Positions 44,472-54,693 of a stretch of DNA of 64,000 bases are shown piece after piece; the first letter of the stretch is position 1, and the number at the start of each line of letters is the position of its first letter. The notes under the pieces were generated by a model. The model had not been told where the DNA came from. It searched no databases and saw only the letters and a list, made by a program, of their open reading frames with translations. This DNA comes from Verrucomicrobiaceae bacterium (GTDB lineage: Bacteria > Verrucomicrobiota > Verrucomicrobiia > Verrucomicrobiales > Verrucomicrobiaceae). Location of the stretch: contig CANGYJ010000004.1 of assembly GCA_947458455.1 (NCBI GenBank), forward strand, positions 124,001-188,000, written 5' to 3'. The translations under genes and the position numbers were made by a program.

Positions 44472-47400
44472 ATGAAACCTTTTGTTGCCCTTCTCTGCCT
44501 CGCGCCGCTGGCGCTGCATGCTCATACCACCGACTCCGGCGGGTTGCCGATGGACAAAGAGATGCTGCGGAAGCACATCGCGGATGAGTTTATGGCCAAG
44601 CGGATGGCTTTGGCGAAGGCGGACTACAAACCAGCACCGAAGCCGGTGGTGACGAAGGAAGTGCAGGTGGCGTCGATGATGACGAATCTCGCCATGCTCG
44701 CCCAGGGCTCGACTTTGACGGCTCCGGGAAATGGAGAGCTGATGTCGGCTTCGTTTTTGCCGTTTAAGCCGAAGCTGCGGTTCTACAATGACGCGAACTA
44801 CTTTTACGTCGAGAGCGATGGCATCCCGGATCGCACGCGGCAGCCGAATCTGATGGTGGGAATCACGACGTGGCAGCAGCAGGTGCCGATGCCGGTGTCG
44901 TATTTCATCGGGACGACGAATGGAACGAACAACGCGGGCTCGCTGGGCTTTGGGCAGCCGAACGTGTGGAAGCTGCCGCTGGTGCCCGTGCCTGCGGCCT
45001 CGCCGATCTCGCTGAATGGGAATTTCCTGCGCGGGGCGGTGGCGCTAGGGTCGGATGGCGTGCCGATTTTCAATCCACGCAACAATACCGGGCAGTTCAG
45101 CTATGACATCGGCGAGCTGGACATCTATGGCGGTCACTGCGGTCTGGCGGATGATTATCACTACCACATCTATCCGGTGCATTTGATCCCGGTGCTGGGG
45201 AATGACAAACCCATCGCCTGGGCGCTCGATGGCTATCCGGTGTATGGCTATGTGGAGCCGGATGGCTCGCCCATGCAGACGCTGGATGCGGATGGCGGGC
45301 ATGATCACGGCACCTGGGGCTATCACTATCATGCGCGGGGCACTTACAACTCGGGCACGGCGAGTTGGACGCCTTCGAACCCTTTCATGATGAATGCCAT
45401 GCATGGCGTGGTGGTGAATTTTGACTCGCAGATCGATCCCCAGCCGAGCGTGTCGAACATGCGTGCCTCGGGCACCGGTGGCTACACGGCGCAGCAGGTG
45501 CCAGGCGCGGCGATCATCGCGTTCAAAAATCCCGTGGCGCTGAGTGTGGATGGCAGCGGTCACTTCATCGAAAACGTGAGCGGCACGCCAAGCGAGGATG
45601 ATTTCCTCATGCGTTACACGGTGAGCAGCGTGACGTATGATGTGTGCTGGCGATTAAATCGCAAAGCGGTGCCCAAGAGCTACACGATGACCTATCGGCA
45701 TCCGACCACCGGCACGACGACGACGACTTACACGAGCAATGGCAATCGCGTCACCACCTACCCGATGAGTGGCAAGAGCATGATCGCGCTGCCTGACACC
45801 TCACAGACGGGCAATTTCACCGGTTCGGCAGGTGATGGCGAGGACAGCGACTACACGATCCATGCCCAGGCTTTCACCAACAATGGCAACGGCACCATCA
45901 CCGACAACGTCACCGGCCTGATTTGGCAGAGCGTGGACAATGGCGAGTCCACTTGGGAAAACGCCGTCGCGAATGCAGCGAGCGTGACCACGGGCGGCTA
46001 CAATGATTGGCGGCTGCCGACACCGCATGAGTTGTTCTGCCTGTTCAATCATCAGGTATCGAACCCGGCCCTGAACACGGCCTTCTTCCCGAACCATCCC
46101 GTGGCACGGGCGGGCTATTGGTGGAGTAGCGATCTTTACGGCACGAGCACGACGAATGTGTGGTGCACGAATGAAGGCGGCGGTCTGGGGCCGAAGCCGA
46201 AGTCGGAAACCATCAGCGCGGGTGGCACCCTGCGCTATCACGCCCGCTATGTGCGCGGCGCCAAGCAGACGAACGGCCACAACTATGTGAGCAACAATGA
46301 CGGCACCGTCACTGACCTCGACACGGGTTTGATGTGGAAGCAGGTGCCTCGCACAGCGGCGACATGGTCAGCGGCTTTGGCAGACATCGAAGGACTCACG
46401 GATGCGGGCTTCAGTGACTGGCGCATGCCGAACGTGAAGGAAATGGAGTCGCTGATGGATTACACGATGACCACTTTCACCAGCCTCACGAACATCAAGC
46501 CGCCAGCGCATCGTTTGCTCTTCCCATCGGCCACGGCGACTTCGTATTGGACTTCGACGACGCAGAACAATGACGCACTCGCCGCGCTGGTCGTGGAGTT
46601 TGGATTGAATACGACCTCCAATCCACAACGCAATTCGCAGGGCATCATCAGCCATGAGCCGAAGACCTCGTCGTATCCTGTCTTTGCCGTGCGCACAGCC
46701 GCACTCACGCCGACACAGATCGCCGTGTCGCAAGGCGTCACGACGCTGACGGATAGCCTCAGCACGGTCGGCTATGGCAGTGTGAATGTGGGCAGCACGC
46801 TGTCGAAGACCTTCACGATCACCAACAATGGCACTACCGCGCTCACGGGCATCAGCTTGAGCATCGACGGCACGCACAGCTCGCTTTTCACCGTGACGAC
46901 ATCGCCAGCATCAAGCATCGCCATCGGAGCGACCTCGGATTTTGTCGTGCAGTTCAATGCCAGTAGCGCCGGGGCAAAGACAGCCGCATTGCACATCGCC
47001 AGCAGTGACAGCAGCGTGGGCGCGGCTTTTGATATCGCTCTCACGGGCACGGGCAATGTGCCGCCTCCGACGATCTCGAACATCACGATGAACCCCATCT
47101 CACCCGCGAGCACGGACACGGTGACGATCACGGCGCAAGTGACGCCGGGACTCGGTGCGACGATCAGCGGGGTAAATCTGAGCTATGATCTTGGGGCGCA
47201 GACGACGGGGCCGGCCTTCCGTGAAATTTTTGCCAATACCTCTGGCAATGGTCTGACGGGCACGATGAATCCATGGACGGTGACGGCGACTCGCAATGCA
47301 GCCGATGTGCGGCAGCGTGGCGGTGCCAGCAATCGCACGGTGCCCATCGTGCTGACCAATTGCACCACCAATGGTAGCACGAGCGTGAGCTGTGATAACA

Positions 47401-50400
47401 CGGCGGGCCTCATTCCAGGCATGTTGATCACCGGCACGAGCATCGCGGCGAACACGACGATCTCTCAGGTGAACAGCAGCACGGCGATCACGCTGAGCCA
47501 GGCGGCAGGCAGTGGCAATGGGCTCTCGCTGACTGCGGCTGGAGTCACGCTCACGAGTTGCACGCTCGGCACCGTGCCGACGATCAACACCGCGAGCACC
47601 ACGGGCCTTGCGGCGGGAATGGGACTCACCGGATCGGGTCTTGCCACGAATCCGCCCAACCCAACGGTGGTGGCTGTCACCAACGGCACCAGCTTTACCA
47701 CCAACAGCACCACGATCACCACGGTGCCTGCCACGCTCACAGCGTCTGGCATGGCGCTGGAGTTCAACAATGGAACGACGAGCTTTGACGCGACGATGGC
47801 GCAAGCCACCAATGCGATCAATGCGGGCAGGGCTACGGCGGGCAATGTGCAGTTCTATGTGCGGAATAGCGATCTCGGCACGGGCAATGGCTGGACGCTG
47901 CAAATCTCACCCGATGGCGGCACCACCTGGAACACACGGCTGAGCGAGACCTTTGCCAGCAGCAGCGCCACCTGCACGCTGAACGGCACCACGACCATCG
48001 CCTGCACGGACACGAGCAAGCTCACCGTGGGCAATACGATCCAAGGCGCGGCGGTCACCATCGCCAACTGCATCACCAGCAGCACGACGAACCCAACCGT
48101 GGTGCTCACGGCCAACACGAGCGGGCTCGCGGTGGGCATGTTCATCACGGGAGCCAATGGCACCGGCATCCCGAATGGCGCTCGAATCACCGCCATTGAT
48201 CCAGGCGTGAGTTTCACGCTGAATGCGGCGGTGACGGTGACGAATGCCACGCCAGGCATCACGCTGCTGGCGAACTATATCGCAAACAACACGACGATCA
48301 GCTCCATCACGCCAAATGTCTCGTTCGTAATTAGCAGTGCGCCATTTTACTCTGGCAGTGCCACACTGGCTTCGCTGAATCATGCCTTCAAACTCTTCCG
48401 CTACGACCTCGTGGCCGGAGACATGACGGCGAACATGAAAATGCGCTTCCAGTTCAGTGGCAACACCGCCGCCTCGCCTGCACGTCCGCCCAGCACGAAC
48501 ATCGACGACATCACCGTCACGCTGACGACAGGCGCTGCACCCACGATGATTGCCATGACGGACCTCGGCGGAGGCCTCTGGAGTGCCACTATCCCCGCGC
48601 AGGCCAATGGATCGACGGTGAACTTTGCCATCACGGCCACTGGCACAGCAGGCGGCACGACGACCTCTTCAACGACGAGCTACACCGTCGCTTCGGCTCC
48701 GACGATCACCACGACGTCGCCTTTGCCGAATGGCAGCACGACGGGTGCTTACAGCCAAACTTTGGCCGCCACGGGCGGAAGCGGCACGGGCTATGTTTGG
48801 AGCCTTTTCAGCGGTTCTTTGCCCAATGGCATCACGTTGAGCAGTGGCGGTGTTTTCAGCGGCACGCCGACTCAGGCCGGCACCTTCAATTTTACGGCAA
48901 AAGTGACCGATTCGGCCACTCGCAGTGCCACAAAGGCTTTTGCGCTCACGATTTCCACCGTGACGGCTCCGAACGTGGTCATCATCGTCACCGATGACCA
49001 AGGTTGGGGTGATGTGGGTTATCACACGCCCGCAGGCCAGGTGCCGATCCAGACGCCGAACATGGATAGCTTTGCGACGACGGGCATCCGCTTGGAGCGC
49101 TTCTATGCGACGACGGTTTGCAGTGTCACACGCTCCACCTTGATGACGGGCCGCAACGCGATCCGCCATGGCACCAACAACGAGCGTGGCCTTGATTTGA
49201 GCGAGCATTTGATGCCGCAGACCTTCAAGGCGGCGGGTTACCAGACCTTCATGTGCGGCAAATGGCATCTCGGTGGCAGCGACAAGAACGTCTATCACTT
49301 CAACGTGAACGGCAGCCCGGTGCGCGTGATCAAGGAAGGTCTTCAATATGCGCCGCACAATCGCGGTTGGGACTCCTTCTATGGCCAATATTCCGGCGCG
49401 ATTGATTACTACACTCACCACAGCGCCGAGGCCGAATCGCTCGACATTCCTGACTGGTGGCTGAATGGCGTGCAGCAGGACGGACCGAGCGAACACACCG
49501 ATTCGCAAGGCAATGGCGGCTGGTCGCCCACCTTGCTCGCGGACAAGGCCATCGCGCACATTCAGAATCGCAACCCTGCTCAGCCGATGTTGCTGCATCT
49601 GGCCTTCAACTCCATCCACGGCCCCGTTTCGGCTCCAGCGAGCTTGATCACGAAGTATCAAAACCTCGGCGTCACCAATGCAAATCGACGCCTCATCTCC
49701 GCAGCCGTGGATGGCATGGATCAAGAGATTGGCCGGGTGCTGGCGGCGCTCGATAGCGCAGGCATCGCCAACAACACCCTTGTCGTCTGGTTTGGCGACA
49801 ACGGTGGCGATGAAACCAAAGGCTCGCTCAATGATCCGCTGCGTGGCACGAAGGGCGACAGCTATGAAGGCGGGATGCGCGAAGTCGCAGGCATCAAATG
49901 GCCCGGTGTGCTGCCGGCTGGTGTCATCAGTAATCAGTGTATGTGGGTCGGCGATGTTTTCCCCACCCTCTGCGCGGCTATCGGTGTGACGCCGCAAAAC
50001 ACGAAGCCACTGGACGGCGTGAATCTTTGGCCCGCGCTGCTTTCCGCGAGCAACAGCACCACCGTATCGCGTGGCTCGCCACTCGTCACCGTGAGTGCGG
50101 CACCGATTGCGATTTATCAGTTCACCGATCCGGTGAATGGCGGCACGAAGGATTTTAAACTCATCCGTGGCCGCGTGAACAACGTGCTCACGCCTGAGCT
50201 CTACAACCTCACGGACGATCCGCAGGAGACCACGGACCTCATCGCCAACAGCGCGTATGCGAGCATCGCCACCACCTTGACCAATGCGATCACGGCGATC
50301 AGCGTTGAAAGCATGAAGCCTTATGTCGGCCCGCCGCTCATCACGAACAGCGTGCCTCAAGGCGGCACCATCACGCTGTATGCGCCCTTCACGAGTTGGC

Positions 50401-53400
50401 CAGGCGCGACACCGACTGTGCAGTGGCGCAAAGGTGGTTCGAATGTCACTGGCGGAATCGTCACGCAGATCACCGATGATTTGGCGGTCGCCGTCCGAGG
50501 CACTTATGCGGCCACCTTGACGCTGACAAACGTCGCTCCCAGCGATGCAGGCTTGTATGATGTCGTCGTCTCGAACAACATCGGCAGCACCACGAGCGAT
50601 GCAGGCACGTTGACCGTGACCATGCCAGCGCCTGCCTTGACGCTGCCCGCCTTTACCAAAGGCACCAGCATCACACTGAACTGGACCGCGGTGCCCGGCG
50701 CGACCGGCTACACGATCCAGCGCAGCACCACGAGTGACTTCGCCAGCGTCACCTCGCAGACGACGAGCAGCACCAGGGTGACCTTCAGCGGCCTCACCAG
50801 CGGCACGACGTATTATTATCGCGGCACCGCCACCGATGGCACGGCCACGAGCGCCTTTGGCAACACCGCCTCCTCCACGCAGGATGCCAGCACGCCTGTG
50901 ATCACGATCACCGCGCCCGCCAACAACACGACCACAACTGCGAACAGCATCGTGGTCAACGGCACAGCTACAGACACCGTTTCGCCACTCACCGGCCTCA
51001 TGGTCAATGGCGTGGCCGCCACGACCTCCAATGGCTACGCCACCTGGACCGCCACCGTGCCACTCACACCGGGCGCGAACACGCTCACGGCCACCTCGAC
51101 CGACAGCGCCGATCAAGGCGGCAACACCGGCTCCGCGAGCATCAACGTGACCTACAACGCGAACGGACCCGCCATCGTCAGCGTCGGCACCGGCCCCACC
51201 GCGCCGACTTACCTCGATCCAACGACAGTTTTGGCGCAAATCACGCCACAGCCCGGCACCACGCTCACCAGCGTGCAGCTTCAATACGACACCGGCACGC
51301 CTGTGAGCACCGCGATCTGGAAGGAAACCTTCAACAACACCTCGTCGAACAATTGGAACGGCACTGGAGCACTCAACGCGTGGACCACCATCGGCGCGGG
51401 CAATGTGCGTCAAGCCGTCAGCACCTCGAATCGCACCGCCATCAGCCTCACGAGTGTGGCGACGACGAGCGGCAGCACCACCGTGACCTGCGCGAGCACC
51501 GCCGCTCTGTGGCCTGGAATGCTCATCACCGGTCCAAACATCGCCGGCAGCATCAATGGCACGCAAACGGGCAACAGCACCGTCGCCTCCATCACGAACG
51601 CAACGACCTTTGTGCTCTCGCAGGCTGCCACCGGCACGGGCACAGGACTCACGCTCACGGCTTGCGGCGTCACCTTGACGAATGCCACCACCACCGCCGC
51701 GAGCACGGCGGTGACCTGCGACAGCACCGCCGGTCTCGTGATCGGCATGTCCCTCAGCGGCACTGGTTTGGCGAACAACGCCACCGTGGCCTCCGTGACG
51801 AGTGCGACGACCTTCACCATGAATGCCGCGCCCACCACGGCAGGCACCGCGCTCACTTTGAGCGCCACCACGGCCGCTGCGGAGTTCAACGGCGGCACCG
51901 CGGACCCGCTGGCCTCCATGTTCACCACGACGAATGCCATCAACACCACGGGTGCGAGCGGCTTCATCGAGTTCTATGTGCAAACACGCGATCTCTTTGC
52001 CACGAACAACTGCGGCTGGACGCTGCAAGTCTCCTCCGACAACGGCGCGACCTGGAACACGCGTCTGAGCGAGGATTGGAACGCTGAAACGGTGTCGCTC
52101 AGCAATGTCGTGCTAAATGCCGCTGGCGCTGTCTCAGGCAGCACCACGGTGACTTGCGCGAGTACCGCCAGCCTCACCACGGGCCGCAGCGTGCTCGCCG
52201 CACCGGTGAATGCGACCATCGGCATCAATATCGGTCAAAGCACCGCCACCTGCACGAACACCACGGGCCTCGTCGAAGGCATGTTCATCACCGCCACCGG
52301 CATCCCGAACAACACCCGCATCGGCACCATCACGCCAAACACGTCCTTCACACTCGTCACCGGCACCACCGCCACGCTCGTGAACGCCACGGCGACCAAT
52401 GCCGCCGCAAACGCCGCCGCGAACTACTTCCCCGGTGGTGCCACGGTTAGCAGCATCACAAACGCCACCACCTTCGTGCTCAGCACCGCCGCGTATGCCA
52501 ATACCAGCGCCGCACCGCTCGCCACCGCCTTCGCCACGACGGTGAATCACGGCTTCCAGCTCTTCCATTACGACCTCGCGGGCGCGGAGCTGGGCACGCA
52601 GACGAAGATCCGCTTCCAAGCCACCGGCTATGCCGCCACGGCTCCCACACGCACGCCGCGCATCAGCATCGACGACATCGTCATCGCCACCACCGCCCCG
52701 CCTCCCACCATCACGCTCGCCATGTTTGACGACGGCCTGCATGGCGATGGCGCGGCCAATGACGGCGTCTGGGGCGCGGTCATTCCGGCGCAAAACGGCG
52801 GCACCACGATCAATTTCAAAGTCGTCGCCACCGACAACACGAACGCCAGCGCCACCAGCCCCGGCAGCGGCAACTACATCTACACCGTGAACAATCTCCT
52901 CACCGATGCCACCATCCTCGGCGCGGAGTTCCTCACCTTGCCGAAAACCGACGGCGTGACCGTGAACCTCATCGCCTCGGCCAATCAGCAGGTCTTTGTC
53001 GAATACGGCACCGCCCCAGGCCAATACACGCTCGCCACCACGCCCACGACGTTTAACATCGACAACGCGAAGCCCGAGTTCAAGAACCCGATCCGCATCC
53101 CCATCACCGGATTGCTGCCCGATACCGAGTATTACTACCGTGTGCGCCATCGCCATGTCGGTGCACCCTTCTACAATGCTCGCGGTGAGCGCAGCTTCCA
53201 CACTGCTCGGCCACGCGGCACCACCTTCAGCTTCACCGTCACTGCGGACCCGCATATCGACGTGAACACCGACATGCAGCTCTTCTGGCGTGCGATGGCG
53301 AACATCAGCCTCGACCAGCCGGACATCCACATGGACGTGGGCGACATCTTCATGACCGACAAGCTCGCCGACGGCCTGCTCGGCGTGCCACCGAAGTGGG

Positions 53401-54623
53401 GCGGCGGCGTCACGATCAACCAGACGAGTATCAACAACCGCGCCATCATCTTCCGCAATGCCTTTGAGCGTGCCTGCCACAGCATCCCGTTCTTCTTCGG
53501 CCTCGGCAATCACGAGGCGGAATACGGCTACCTCTTCAACGCCGCCACCGACAAGCAGAACAACATCCCCGCGTGGGACTTGAAGGCCCGCAAAGCCTTC
53601 TACCCCGCGCCGACACCCGATGGCTTCTTCAACGGCAATTCAACACCGAAGGACTACACCGGCGGATCGCTCGGCTTGTTGGAAGACTACTACGTCTTCG
53701 AGTGGGGCGAGGCGCTCTTCATCATGCTCGATCCCTTCTGGAACACGATGACCAATCCGAACTCCTCCAACGACGCGTGGAACTGGAGCCTCGGCAAAGC
53801 GCAGTATGACTGGCTGCGTGACACGCTGAAGAATAGCAGCGCGAGATACAAGTTCGTCTTCATGCACCACATCGTCGGCGGCAGCACCCAGACGGCCACC
53901 GGCACCCCCCAATACGCCGCGCGCGGCGGCATCGAGGTAAGCGACAAATACGAGTGGGGCGGCAAAAACGCCGATGGCAGCCCCGGCTTCGCCACGCAGC
54001 GCCCCGGCTGGGACATGCCCATCCATGATTTGCTCGTGATGAACAAGGTCAACGTCGTCTTCCACGGCCACGACCATCTTTACGGCTATCAAACCAAGGA
54101 CGGCATCGTCTATCTCGAATGCCCGCAGCCCGGCACGCCGAACTACACCAGCCTCGGCAGCGCCGTGGACGGCCAATACGTCAATCTCGGGGCGAACAGC
54201 ACCAGCTACCTCCTGCCCAACAGCGGCCACATCCGCGTCACCGTCGGCCCCGATCAAGCCGTGGCCGACTACGTCCGCAGCTACCGCACCGCCACCGATC
54301 CGATGCCCCCCGATGCCACCAGCGTCTTCAACGACGAAACCCCCACCCGCATCAACCGCAGCATCTCCCACAGCTTCGTCCTCGCGCCGAAGGTCAGCCC
54401 CCCCATCGAAGTCGCCAACGTCGCCCCCGGCCAGATCGGCCTCCGCTGGAACGCCGTGCCCAACAAACCGTATCAAATCCAATGGAGCACCGACTTGGTG
54501 AACTGGCAGACGATTGAGACGCTCACCTTTACGAACACAAACACCAATGCGACTTACACCGATACGCTTCCCGCCCGCGTGAACGGGCAGCGAGCATTCT
54601 ATCGGGTGAGCTACACTCCTTGA
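44472..54623 (+). CDS. Giant secreted multidomain protein: YHYH, Lcl x2, sulfatase, metallophosphoesterase
   Basis: 3,383 residues from ATG 44472, which begins a signal peptide (MKPFVALLCLAPLALHAH); an open frame extends 58 codons upstream but is non-coding. Approximate order: YHYH domain 97-357 (GGHCGLADDYHYHIYPVHL, YALDGYP-type loop, GYHYHARG); two Lcl/DUF1566-like domains 442-593 and 605-735 (GLIWQ...WRLPTPHEL; GLMWK...WRMPNVKEM); choice-of-anchor-D-type domain 757-860; split beta-sandwich domain 867-1407; putative-Ig domain to 1497; sulfatase 1499-1950 (VTDDQGWGDVGYHTP, Cys1550 in CSVTR, CGKWHLGG, WFGDNGGDET); Ig-like, fibronectin III and Big-like domains 1954-2230; a second split beta-sandwich 2233-2807; and a purple-acid-phosphatase-like FN3 plus metallophosphoesterase 2808-3273 (TADPHID, DVGDIF, GLGNHEAEYG, MHHIVGG, VFHGHDHLYG). 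A C-terminal beta module ends FYRVSYTP. The sulfatase site has Val where the formylglycine motif usually has Pro. Confidence 0.9.
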   Translation: MKPFVALLCLAPLALHAHTTDSGGLPMDKEMLRKHIADEFMAKRMALAKADYKPAPKPVVTKEVQVASMMTNLAMLAQGSTLTAPGNGELMSASFLPFKPKLRFYNDANYFYVESDGIPDRTRQPNLMVGITTWQQQVPMPVSYFIGTTNGTNNAGSLGFGQPNVWKLPLVPVPAASPISLNGNFLRGAVALGSDGVPIFNPRNNTGQFSYDIGELDIYGGHCGLADDYHYHIYPVHLIPVLGNDKPIAWALDGYPVYGYVEPDGSPMQTLDADGGHDHGTWGYHYHARGTYNSGTASWTPSNPFMMNAMHGVVVNFDSQIDPQPSVSNMRASGTGGYTAQQVPGAAIIAFKNPVALSVDGSGHFIENVSGTPSEDDFLMRYTVSSVTYDVCWRLNRKAVPKSYTMTYRHPTTGTTTTTYTSNGNRVTTYPMSGKSMIALPDTSQTGNFTGSAGDGEDSDYTIHAQAFTNNGNGTITDNVTGLIWQSVDNGESTWENAVANAASVTTGGYNDWRLPTPHELFCLFNHQVSNPALNTAFFPNHPVARAGYWWSSDLYGTSTTNVWCTNEGGGLGPKPKSETISAGGTLRYHARYVRGAKQTNGHNYVSNNDGTVTDLDTGLMWKQVPRTAATWSAALADIEGLTDAGFSDWRMPNVKEMESLMDYTMTTFTSLTNIKPPAHRLLFPSATATSYWTSTTQNNDALAALVVEFGLNTTSNPQRNSQGIISHEPKTSSYPVFAVRTAALTPTQIAVSQGVTTLTDSLSTVGYGSVNVGSTLSKTFTITNNGTTALTGISLSIDGTHSSLFTVTTSPASSIAIGATSDFVVQFNASSAGAKTAALHIASSDSSVGAAFDIALTGTGNVPPPTISNITMNPISPASTDTVTITAQVTPGLGATISGVNLSYDLGAQTTGPAFREIFANTSGNGLTGTMNPWTVTATRNAADVRQRGGASNRTVPIVLTNCTTNGSTSVSCDNTAGLIPGMLITGTSIAANTTISQVNSSTAITLSQAAGSGNGLSLTAAGVTLTSCTLGTVPTINTASTTGLAAGMGLTGSGLATNPPNPTVVAVTNGTSFTTNSTTITTVPATLTASGMALEFNNGTTSFDATMAQATNAINAGRATAGNVQFYVRNSDLGTGNGWTLQISPDGGTTWNTRLSETFASSSATCTLNGTTTIACTDTSKLTVGNTIQGAAVTIANCITSSTTNPTVVLTANTSGLAVGMFITGANGTGIPNGARITAIDPGVSFTLNAAVTVTNATPGITLLANYIANNTTISSITPNVSFVISSAPFYSGSATLASLNHAFKLFRYDLVAGDMTANMKMRFQFSGNTAASPARPPSTNIDDITVTLTTGAAPTMIAMTDLGGGLWSATIPAQANGSTVNFAITATGTAGGTTTSSTTSYTVASAPTITTTSPLPNGSTTGAYSQTLAATGGSGTGYVWSLFSGSLPNGITLSSGGVFSGTPTQAGTFNFTAKVTDSATRSATKAFALTISTVTAPNVVIIVTDDQGWGDVGYHTPAGQVPIQTPNMDSFATTGIRLERFYATTVCSVTRSTLMTGRNAIRHGTNNERGLDLSEHLMPQTFKAAGYQTFMCGKWHLGGSDKNVYHFNVNGSPVRVIKEGLQYAPHNRGWDSFYGQYSGAIDYYTHHSAEAESLDIPDWWLNGVQQDGPSEHTDSQGNGGWSPTLLADKAIAHIQNRNPAQPMLLHLAFNSIHGPVSAPASLITKYQNLGVTNANRRLISAAVDGMDQEIGRVLAALDSAGIANNTLVVWFGDNGGDETKGSLNDPLRGTKGDSYEGGMREVAGIKWPGVLPAGVISNQCMWVGDVFPTLCAAIGVTPQNTKPLDGVNLWPALLSASNSTTVSRGSPLVTVSAAPIAIYQFTDPVNGGTKDFKLIRGRVNNVLTPELYNLTDDPQETTDLIANSAYASIATTLTNAITAISVESMKPYVGPPLITNSVPQGGTITLYAPFTSWPGATPTVQWRKGGSNVTGGIVTQITDDLAVAVRGTYAATLTLTNVAPSDAGLYDVVVSNNIGSTTSDAGTLTVTMPAPALTLPAFTKGTSITLNWTAVPGATGYTIQRSTTSDFASVTSQTTSSTRVTFSGLTSGTTYYYRGTATDGTATSAFGNTASSTQDASTPVITITAPANNTTTTANSIVVNGTATDTVSPLTGLMVNGVAATTSNGYATWTATVPLTPGANTLTATSTDSADQGGNTGSASINVTYNANGPAIVSVGTGPTAPTYLDPTTVLAQITPQPGTTLTSVQLQYDTGTPVSTAIWKETFNNTSSNNWNGTGALNAWTTIGAGNVRQAVSTSNRTAISLTSVATTSGSTTVTCASTAALWPGMLITGPNIAGSINGTQTGNSTVASITNATTFVLSQAATGTGTGLTLTACGVTLTNATTTAASTAVTCDSTAGLVIGMSLSGTGLANNATVASVTSATTFTMNAAPTTAGTALTLSATTAAAEFNGGTADPLASMFTTTNAINTTGASGFIEFYVQTRDLFATNNCGWTLQVSSDNGATWNTRLSEDWNAETVSLSNVVLNAAGAVSGSTTVTCASTASLTTGRSVLAAPVNATIGINIGQSTATCTNTTGLVEGMFITATGIPNNTRIGTITPNTSFTLVTGTTATLVNATATNAAANAAANYFPGGATVSSITNATTFVLSTAAYANTSAAPLATAFATTVNHGFQLFHYDLAGAELGTQTKIRFQATGYAATAPTRTPRISIDDIVIATTAPPPTITLAMFDDGLHGDGAANDGVWGAVIPAQNGGTTINFKVVATDNTNASATSPGSGNYIYTVNNLLTDATILGAEFLTLPKTDGVTVNLIASANQQVFVEYGTAPGQYTLATTPTTFNIDNAKPEFKNPIRIPITGLLPDTEYYYRVRHRHVGAPFYNARGERSFHTARPRGTTFSFTVTADPHIDVNTDMQLFWRAMANISLDQPDIHMDVGDIFMTDKLADGLLGVPPKWGGGVTINQTSINNRAIIFRNAFERACHSIPFFFGLGNHEAEYGYLFNAATDKQNNIPAWDLKARKAFYPAPTPDGFFNGNSTPKDYTGGSLGLLEDYYVFEWGEALFIMLDPFWNTMTNPNSSNDAWNWSLGKAQYDWLRDTLKNSSARYKFVFMHHIVGGSTQTATGTPQYAARGGIEVSDKYEWGGKNADGSPGFATQRPGWDMPIHDLLVMNKVNVVFHGHDHLYGYQTKDGIVYLECPQPGTPNYTSLGSAVDGQYVNLGANSTSYLLPNSGHIRVTVGPDQAVADYVRSYRTATDPMPPDATSVFNDETPTRINRSISHSFVLAPKVSPPIEVANVAPGQIGLRWNAVPNKPYQIQWSTDLVNWQTIETLTFTNTNTNATYTDTLPARVNGQRAFYRVSYTP

Positions 54624-54693
54624 CTCAATCCTGACAAAACTCCGCTGAATCGTTGAAGCCATCCTGACTCGCCTGCGATTAGAATCACACACC

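Noticed and set aside
48669..52028. 1,119-codon open frame on the minus strand inside the giant gene
   Set aside because: High-GC codon bias leaves the opposite strand open. The translation is Arg/Gly-rich without domains, while the plus strand has clear sulfatase and Ig domains.
47340..52500. CRISPR-like or tandem DNA repeats in the giant gene
   Set aside because: The repetition is at protein level (Thr/Ser/Asn/Ala-rich modules) with variable length and no regular spacers.
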